A stretch of 64,000 nucleotides of DNA from Sitta carolinensis. Taxonomy: Eukaryota; Chordata; Aves; Passeriformes; Sittidae. The number at the start of each line of letters is the position of its first letter. The stretch's first letter is position 1. Below are positions 54,840 to 64,000 of this stretch, piece after piece. The stretch is taken from contig JAVUNC010000006.1 of assembly GCA_032173965.1 (NCBI GenBank), forward strand, positions 19,710,370-19,774,369, read 5' to 3'. The position numbers were made by a program, and so were the translations under genes. The notes beneath the pieces were generated by a model, which saw nothing but the letters and a program-made list of their open reading frames with translations, ran no database searches and had not been told where the DNA came from.

Positions 54840-55890
54840 CAGCAGGGAGAGGAGCAGAGCAGGAAGCGCCGCTGAGTCACTGGGAGGGCCTGAACTCCAC
54901 TTTTCCAGGAGGGAAAGGACAGGAGGAGGTCAGGGAATTTGCTTGCCCAGTGAAACGGGCACAGCCAGAGCAGGCCAAGCCCCCTCTGCACCGACCCCAA
55001 AGGTGAGGGGCACTGCAGCCTCAACCAGGCAAAAAAAAAAAAAAAAGCCAAGATTCGAGAGGAGGGACCCGAGGAGCAGCACATCTGGGGACAAAATGGG
55101 GAGCAGGGGATGGAAGAGCACTTCCCCACCTGCATTACTCATGCCATGGGGTTCCACCATGGGGTGAGCACCCCAGACCCCACCCCCTGTGCTTTATTTC
55201 CACTTAATCCTGGAGATCCATGCTCCTCACCTGGGGGCGCTGGGAGAAAGCCCCAGAGGAGCCTCTGAGCTGTTGGAAAGGAAAGCAGAACAACCTCAGC
55301 ACGGTCACACCCTGCCCTCAACGCTTTTGTCTAGGACAAAGGCACCGAAACCATTTCCTGACAGCACAAAAAACTGCTCGGTGGCCGAGGGAAGAGCGAC
55401 TGATTCCGGCTCAGGGGCAAAGGCAGGACCTTAAAGCTCCTGTCCTCTCCTTTCTCTGCTGGTTTGAACCCTCGTGGTCTCGTGCTGCCGGATGGAATGA
55501 ACTCACCAGCACGGAAATGGTCACACGGAGCAGAGCCCGGTGAAAACCCACCAATATCCACTTCCTGAGGTTAATTTTAGCCCTGCAAATATTTAGATAA
55601 GTATCCCATGCTAGTGAGAGAGGAGAGTGAACCGGCTGCGTGCAGCGGGATCAGGGCTGCCTGTAAATCCCAACCCGGGATGATAATTCGCAGCTTTATC
55701 TGCTGGTTTAATCACCAGAGCGGGAGCTCTGGCAGTGCCCGGTGTGGGCAGGGGCTCTCCTGAGCCCTGGGCTCAGCAGCCGTGCCCTGGCACAGCCTCT
55801 CACCAGGAGAGGCTGTGGATGCCGAGTTTGCCTTGGCATTCTCCCTCTTGGCTCGCTGCAGGGAAGAGCAAAGCCTTCCTGGAAAACTCC
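54840..55890. other. Unclassified intergenic sequence
   Basis: No gene or repeat recognised. A TGAGTCA is present at about 54,873. Confidence 0.4.
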
Positions 55891-55892
55891 TG

Positions 55893-56010
55893 TGGGCATC
55901 ACAGAACCCTGGAAAATCCTGAGCTGGAAGGGATCCTCGGGATCACGGATCAAGCCCTGGCCCTGCACCGACCACTCTTTGGGGGAAGAAGAGCCTTTCC
56001 CTGCTCTCCA
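55893..56010 (-). mobile_element. CR1-like fragment
   Basis: atcacagaaccctggaaaat, cctgagctggaagggatcct and caagccctggccctgcaccg. Antisense of a CR1 segment. Confidence 0.7.
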
Positions 56011-56279
56011 GCCGTTCCTGTCCCTGCCCACCAGAGGAGAGCTCGATCCCTAAATAATTCTGCATTTTAAACCTCCTGTTCTCCTAAAGACACCAAAGCC
56101 TTCCCTTTGGCAGCTCCAAGAGGGAGATTTCCACGTGCCAGGACATGAGCCATAGAGATCAACTCGTAATTTGGTATCTTTGAAGGGAATGGGAAGAGAC
56201 GGTGAAGTCAACCCCACGCACTCCTAAGGGAACGCACACTGTGCTCTCCAGGAGGAGACCCCAAAGTGACCGAGAACAT

Positions 56280-56355
56280 CCCGGCGGGCGGTCCCTGCCC
56301 ACGGCACCGGTGGGACGGGATGGGCTTTAAGGTCCCTTCGCCCCCGGACCAGTCT
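56280..56355 (+). mobile_element. CR1 LINE 3' tail fragment
   Basis: gcggtccctgcccacggcac, gacgggatgggctttaaggt and ggaccagtctgggactccag. Short sense CR1 end at the edge of the ARF6 CpG island. Confidence 0.75.
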
Positions 56356-56399
56356 GGGACTCCAGGAGTTTGCGGGATTCGTGTTCCAGGCGCCGCTGC

Positions 56400-58020
<1,621 letters not shown>

Positions 58021-59066
58021 TGGGAGAGGAACTATTTAGTCTACAAAGAATTAAAGAAACAAAACAAAAAAAAAAATTAAACAAACAAAAAAAAATTAAA
58101 AAGAAAAAAAATTAAATAACCCACGTGGCTTTCCAGAAGAATGATTCTCTACTGAAAAGTGAAAACAAAACCGCATCCATAGGATTACGATCACCTTTCT
58201 CCAGTTGCCACCCTTTCCTCCTGCACCCTTGGCTGGATTCCTGCTCTAACTCCTCCTGCTTGGCGTTAGGATGCTCTAACCTCCGAATGTGACACGAACA
58301 CAGGCACTAGATGCTATGGCAGACTTCCAGCAAACAGGGGAAGGACACATTAGAGACTTGCTAAGTAACTTTTTTTTTTTGGTTGGTTTTTTTTTTCCTT
58401 TTTCCTCTCGATAGCCCGTCGCTGGTTTGATTATTTTGGGGGATGTTGGGGGAGGGGGTCCATTTTCAGTGTATGCTTTCTGGGTCTACTTTTTTGATTA
58501 TATATATATTTTTTTTCTCTCTCTCTCTCTTCTCTCACTTTGCTGTAGATTGCTAATTTTTTGCATTCCTGCAGGATATGTTGCTAGGTCGACTTCATCT
58601 AGTAAACTGAAAATTGTTGCTTAAAATCAAACCGCAGTCTGTCTTTTTATATTAAGGACTTTTTTTTCTAAAAAAAAAAAAGAAAAAAAAAAAAGTTCAG
58701 TTAATCTGTAACTAAACAGTGACTCAGTCTGGCTCCACGGCTCAGGCTAACGAGGGGAATTCTTGCCTGCAGTGGCACAGAGTGGGAATTCCACTGTAAA
58801 GTGTTCAAAGTGCGTGTCGGGCGCCGGGCAATGTAAGAACTGCTTTGGAATGTCAGCTGGGAAGTTCTGACCCATACATCATGCATGAGGAGGGATGCAA
58901 AACCAGCTCCCCGCACCACATAGCAAACGAGGCTGTAGTTCCAGGGTAGGCACTGGGCAGGGTGTTTTTTTGATTTTTTTTTTTTTTGTCTTAAATGAGG
59001 TTTAGTTGCAGTTTTTTACTCCTTGGTGTCCGGCCCAGGGCCGAGGCTCTTTCCAGCAGATGCAGC

Positions 59067-59072
59067 AATAAA
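59067..59072 (+). promoter_or_regulatory. ARF6: ARF6 alternative poly(A) signal
   Basis: AATAAA in gcagcaataaaatgttgca. Confidence 0.55.
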
Positions 59073-60330
59073 ATGTTGCAATGAGTTTTGACTTTAAATC
59101 AGATGTTTTGGCGAAAGTCCAGCTCTGACTTGCCTCTCGCTTCCATCTCAAGGCAGCTGGAGACACCTAAACCTCGAAAGGATTCCCGATTCTTTCCAAC
59201 AGAAAGAAACAATCGTTGTTATTATTATTCTTTTTCCACGCTGGAGCCTTGCGAAGGGGCGAGTGCCGTGCCGAGCTCTGCTCCAGCCCGGCCGTTCTGA
59301 CACCAGGAAGGGCCATTTTGAGGAAATCACTTCTTGCTTGAGTTTTTCCGAGCCTGGCCTGAGCTCCTGCGGGCAGCTGGACCTCCCCGTGTGCCGGTTG
59401 TTGCTGGAATCTGTAGGAAAGGGAACGATGTTGGATGGGCGAGCCCATTGAGTAACAACTCCTAATGAGAGCGGGGAGGGGAGAGAGAGAATCGACGCTG
59501 AATGTAAACTTCCATAATTAGTTCTTAAAGGGCAAAAGCAGCTCGTTAGCCGTGTCCCAGCCCGTAGCTGGGACTGGCCAATCAAAAACCCCACCCAGAG
59601 CGAGTATTTGCATAAAAACTCAATCAAGTATTAATTAACGCTGGGTGCACAAACTGTTAAAGCAGCTGGTTCTTATTCAGCCTTAAGGATTAACTTCAGA
59701 TTTCCTCAAGGAGTTAAAACTCCGTTGGGAATTCTAGGAATGTATGCTACAAAACCAGAAGAAAATGGCTTTTATTTTCCTTTTTTTAAATTTTTTTTTC
59801 CTTAATTGTTTTCTCTTTTCAAGAATATAAGTGTTACATGGAATTGGGGGCATTACACTACATTGCTGCAGTGGTGACTCTGCATGCTGAGTACCTTGTA
59901 CATGGAGCTCTTACCAAAGATGTATGGGAAGATAAAAATCCTGAATTCACTTCTGAAATCCAATGCTTTGGAGCACTTCAAAGTCCTTGTAGAGTATGGT
60001 TCCAAAAAAAAAAAAAAGACTTTTCTGGATGTGGGTTGCAAATGGGACTGGATGGGTTCTTGGTGCTAGAAGATAGAGCATTGATGGACTTGGTGAATTA
60101 GAGAGAGTCTGCAGAAGCTTAATGTAGAAAAAAAACTCTTCCATCTCAGCCCTAAAGAAGAGGAAGTGAGATTAGTTTATTTTAATCCAAGGCTTTTTGC
60201 CATTGGAATATCATTGCTCTATTTTCTAGCTTTTATTTTTCTTTTCCTGTTGCTGTAACTTAATGAACGGTGTGGTGGTATAAAAACTTCAAATTACAAC
60301 ATTATGGTTACTGTTTTCTTCTGGAGCATC

Positions 60331-60336
60331 AATAAA
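60331..60336 (+). promoter_or_regulatory. ARF6: ARF6 alternative poly(A) signal
   Basis: AATAAA in gcatcaataaaatagcca. Confidence 0.45.
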
Positions 60337-60991
60337 ATAGCCAAGCACAAAGTAAATGCCTAAACTGGAAAACTTGAAGCTCTATTAATGGTTCTTGAAT
60401 TTTCTTAAACCTATTCTCAGTCAACATGAAAACTTCAATACCTTCATTTTTTGTCTGAGTTGGTTTCCTGTGTTTCCAAGCGCTGGGGCAGCCTTTGCAT
60501 TAAGTTGACTTCACAATTTTGTATCCCCTTAGAAATAACTTTGTAATTCTGTTTTGTAGGTGAAAGGACATTGCTTTTGCTTCTGGATTTTTTAATTATT
60601 TTTTTTTCTGTTGGGGCGGGGGAGTGGGGAGGAAGAGATGGGGGAGAAAAAGTTACTGGAAGGCGTGGCAGAAATAAACGGCTGTGGCCACCGAACAAAA
60701 AACCCACAGGTTTCACATCCAACACGTCCTTTCTAGGCTGTAGCTGGACCTCAGCACGAGGTAGTGGCTGTCAGTAGGATAAAGTGGGAATTCTGTCCCA
60801 AACAAACCAGTCTGGAGTTCCAAGTGCATCGATTTGTGTTCGTGTGAATTTATGGAGTAAGTTTTGAATGGCGTTCAATCGTGTCCGACCAAGTGACTGA
60901 GTTTGTGGCCTGTGATCTCCCTGACTGAAGTACCCAGGAATTTTGTGTTCTCAATATGGCTGTAGTGTTGGTAAAGAACTAATAAGCAGAA

Positions 60992-60997
60992 AATAAA
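60992..60997 (+). promoter_or_regulatory. ARF6: ARF6 distal poly(A) signal
   Basis: AATAAA in cagaaaataaagcaattat, followed after about 25 bp by a GT-rich stretch (tcctggtatgtt). Confidence 0.6.
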
Positions 60998-61854
60998 GCA
61001 ATTATACAGCGGAGCTCTCCTGGTATGTTACTTATATTGAATTATGAGAGAAGCAGAAAGGGGCAATCTGGTGCCGGAGTCAGGCGTTGTGCTGGCATAA
61101 AGAGGGCTCTGTTCTGGATCTCTCCCAGATTGGAAGCCTGGCTGTAATTCCATAGAGAATTAGATGAGAGACTCTAAGTGGAAAAGGAGGATGCTGCTTT
61201 AATATTCCCACTTGAGCAAACTTTATTGTCAGCGTTCTCCAGCCTGGGTGCCAGCCCCACGTAGCTGGGGAGGCACGGAGGGACGGGCACTGCCGTGATC
61301 CAGGCAGGAGATTCCAGGTGTGGAACACGCAGGGATGGACAGGGGGGCTGCTGAGTGACGAGGGGTGCTTGTGCAGGGGCAGATGCGGCGTTGGGATTCT
61401 GCGGTGCCTGCGCAGGACACGACCAAAGGAGCCGGGCAGGTGCAGCGGGGATCTCGGGCAGGTGCCATCCCCCGGGACGGGCGGCGCGGTCACAGCCGGG
61501 CTCTGCTGGCACCTGCAGGGGCCAGGCCAGGCACAGCCCGGGACTGCCTCCTCCTCCTCCTCGCCACAGAGCTCCGGGAGTGCCCGGCAGCATCGTTACC
61601 CGCTCTGGGGAGCAGCATCCCCGCCTGGGGAAGGAGCCGAGCTCGGAGGGCTCTTCCCACCCAGAGCATTCCCCGATTATCCAGCCGGCTGGGCGCAGGG
61701 TTCGTGATTCCTTCCCCTTCCAGGGTGTTCAGGCTCTGCATGGCTGTCAGTCCAGGGTGTGGCTGCGTAAATGAACTTACTCTGACTTAATTAAACTGCT
61801 CGGAGCTGGGAGACGAGCAGGGGGAAGCAAGCGGTGTGTCTCTGGCTGGAGCAG

Positions 61855-62738
61855 TGAGTCACATCGCAAAATGCCGGCGCTTATCGCGTCCCGGGGCAGC
61901 GCGCCGTGAGTCAGCCCTGAGCCGGGCTCTGCCCCCGGCCACGGCGCCCGGGCCTGGCAGAAACTGCCCGCCGTTCCTAATGGGAATTATCCCTGCTAAT
62001 GCAAGCACCGCCGGAGCAATGTGTCTCGCTTTGGAAACGTTCTCCGAACAGCTGGCACAAGGGCTGCGAGAGGCGGGTGGAGCTGGGGTGACCTCGCACA
62101 TCCCTTGTGCCTGGGGTTTGGGAATGGCGCACAAGGGAGTGCCAGGAGCTGAGACCTTGCTGGGGATGTGGAAGCAGCTCCGGGTGAGCGCTGTGACTCA
62201 GACTTCCCTCTAAAGCACGGCTGTGCTTTTTATCTGGGATTTGCTTCTCCTATCTGTCCAACCTGACCGGCTCGCTGTGGGCAATCTGAAATCCCCTCAG
62301 CTTTGGTGCTTTCTGGAAGTTAAAATAAAAAAAAAAAAAAAAAGCCTTTCCCCTCGTCTCGTGGGGAAGCATCAGCTCCCAGGGGCTGTTGGTGAGTGAG
62401 TGTCACCTCTGCTGAGTGACTCAGTTCCTCCTCGGAGCACTCGTGTTCCCCGATTATGTCTGGGCAAAGGCTTCGGGCTGAGGTGGAGCCCCACAATCCA
62501 GCTCCCTCTCCAAAGTGGGAGCACCCCAAGAGCAGAAGGGTGTCGTTTCCACCCTGTGTCAGCTCTGGAAGGTGCAGGGCTGAGTCAGAGCCCCGGCAGC
62601 TCTGTGGAAGGTGCTTTTTGACGGGCGGGAAATGGGGTGTGCAGGGGGTTGTCCAGGAAGTGGCTCTGCTCTTGCTTAAGAACAGGTATCTCTGGCCTCC
62701 TTAAGAAAGGAGGGGGGAAAAAGTCAAGATGTGAGTCA
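61855..62738. promoter_or_regulatory. Cluster of six TGA(G/C)TCA (AP-1/MARE-like) sites
   Basis: TGAGTCA at 61855, 61907, 62581 and 62732; TGACTCA at 62194 and 62417. Chance expectation is about 0.1 in this length. The flanks are moderately GC-rich with some CpG at 61,870-61,990. A candidate distal enhancer downstream of ARF6. Confidence 0.55.
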
Positions 62739-63114
62739 CTGCTGAGTCTCACGGTGGTTTAACAGGCTCTGGCCCCTGCTTTGCCTCAAGTTTTCCCTTC
62801 CAGAGGCTGCACTTCACTCCTCTGTTCCTATTTTTTTAAATTATTTTTAGTTGCATCTTCCAAGACAGCTTTAGTTAGGAAAAATGCTTCAGCAGGCTTT
62901 AATGGGTGTCCTGTGAGATGGAAACTGGTGATGCTTGGAAATTGGTAACACTTGAAACACACTGGTTTTATTAGAGGTTTTCAGGTGAGAGCAACCCCCA
63001 GGGGTGCCACCAACAGCTCCTGGATCCATACAGGATCCCTGTGCTGCTCAGTGAGTGAAAACTCCCTTGGGGGTTAAACAGAGAAGAGGAGGGAGCCAAG
63101 GTATAGAAAAGAGC

Positions 63115-63330
63115 CTGAATTCCTGGCTGTGAGGGTGGGCAGGCCCTGGCACAGGGTGCCCAGAGCAGCTGTGGCTGCCTCTGGATCCCTGGAAGTTTCC
63201 AAGGCCAGGCTGGACGGGGTTTGGAGCAGCCTGGGACAGTGGGAGGTGTCCCTGCCCTGGCAGGGGGTGGGACAGGATGAGCTTTGAGGTCCCAGCTTGA
63301 ACCATTCTGGGATTTTATGATGCTGTGAAC
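63115..63330 (+). mobile_element. CR1 LINE 3' fragment
   Basis: gaattcctggctgtgagggt, gatccctggaagtttccaag, gcctgggacagtgggaggtg and the degenerate tail tctgggattttatgatgctg. Sense CR1. Confidence 0.88.
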
Positions 63331-64000
63331 TCCTAAAATTATCCCCATGCTTGTGCCTAGAATGGATTCCTTGTTTGATTTTCCACTGCCAGGACCAGGC
63401 ACTGGCTTCATCCCGGAGTTTCAGGAGGGGAGGTTTTCTCTCTCATCATTGCAAGGCATGCAAACCTGCAGAAAGCTGCAGCAAACGCTGCATGGCACCC
63501 AATGACTGTTGAGCTGTTTTATGAGAATGAACTTTTATTTCACATTTTGGGGGGGAAAGGAGAAAGCTTCTGTAGTCACAGGTGAGTAGTACACGGGGTG
63601 GGCTGGCTGGGAAACCTCAGAAGCAAGTGAAGAAATTTCCCAGGATTATCCTGGATTTTGGAGAAGGCCACATTGTTTTTTTGTGGCTGAGCTCCAGCAA
63701 TTCTCATCCCACGAGGGTCCAGCAGAGAAAGGCACCTGCCTGGATCATCACTGCAGGGGACAGAGAGGAGCAGAGGGAAGCATCCAGTGCCAATCCAGCC
63801 CCCAAATCCCTCTGCCATTCCTGCAAAGCTGCCATTGGGGAAGGAACTCGTTCCATGAAGGCTGGGAGCTCCAGGGTCTGACAGCTCCTAACTGGGCAGC
63901 CCTGCTGGCTTGGAGTGCTTGCTCCAAGGGAGACTTTGCACTTTGTGTGTGGAATGTGGGATTGCAAAGTCCCTGTGCTGCTGCTATTTGTTATTTTTGC
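63331..64000. other. Intergenic sequence to window end
   Basis: No gene, RNA or further repeat was recognised. Confidence 0.4.

Larger units (their letters stand above)
58021..61015 (+). other. ARF6: ARF6 3' UTR (about 3 kb)
   Basis: Non-coding sequence after the TAA, rich in A- and T-runs (58,060-58,110; 58,370-58,400; 58,665-58,695). No in-frame or recognisable coding sequence. The length fits the long 3' UTR known for ARF6 mRNAs. Confidence 0.75.

Overview
The window is vertebrate nuclear DNA, most likely avian. Three things point that way: compact introns, many CR1 LINE 3'-end fragments (the dominant bird interspersed repeat), and the gene order KLHDC1 > KLHDC2 > NEMF < ARF6 >, which matches human 14q21 and the corresponding bird block. 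The species cannot be read from the sequence. All genes were reconstructed by hand from exon phase, splice sites and similarity to the vertebrate families as I remember them.

Layout. 1-11,160: the last six coding exons of KLHDC1 (+) and its 3' UTR. 11,160-13,130: a 2 kb G-rich minisatellite. 13,130-13,560: a CpG island, the likely KLHDC2 promoter. 14,593-23,934: KLHDC2 (+), 13 coding exons, with three large intronic tandem arrays. 24,229-24,640: a 19-bp array in the extended KLHDC2 3' region. 25,381-45,724: NEMF (-), all 33 coding exons in 20 kb. 45,780-47,620: stacked tandem arrays at and upstream of the NEMF promoter. 47,646-47,945 and 49,771-50,066: two 7SL (signal recognition particle) RNA genes, both on the minus strand, separated by a long polypyrimidine tract. 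50,070-56,400: intergenic repeats. 56,400-57,490: the ARF6 CpG island. 57,493-58,020: ARF6 (+), one coding exon, with a 3 kb 3' UTR. 61,000-64,000: non-coding sequence with a tight AP-1/MARE-like motif cluster.

Biology. KLHDC1 and KLHDC2 are paralogous kelch-repeat substrate receptors of cullin-RING ubiquitin ligases that read C-terminal degrons. NEMF is the 60S-bound ribosome-quality-control factor that works with Listerin. The 7SL genes supply the RNA of the signal recognition particle. ARF6 is an endosome and plasma-membrane GTPase. Ubiquitin-dependent protein quality control and SRP RNA are therefore neighbours here, although no shared regulation can be shown from sequence alone.

Most unusual points: (1) an 83-bp minisatellite that has copied the 3' end of NEMF exon 5 together with its splice donor about 14 times, each unit forming a phase-neutral 36-nt pseudo-exon; (2) paired 7SL genes, one with its terminator region triplicated; (3) two single-G losses in G-runs that break the KLHDC2 and NEMF frames; (4) a 13-copy 51-bp array carrying a CTCF-like core; (5) six TGA(G/C)TCA sites within 900 bp.
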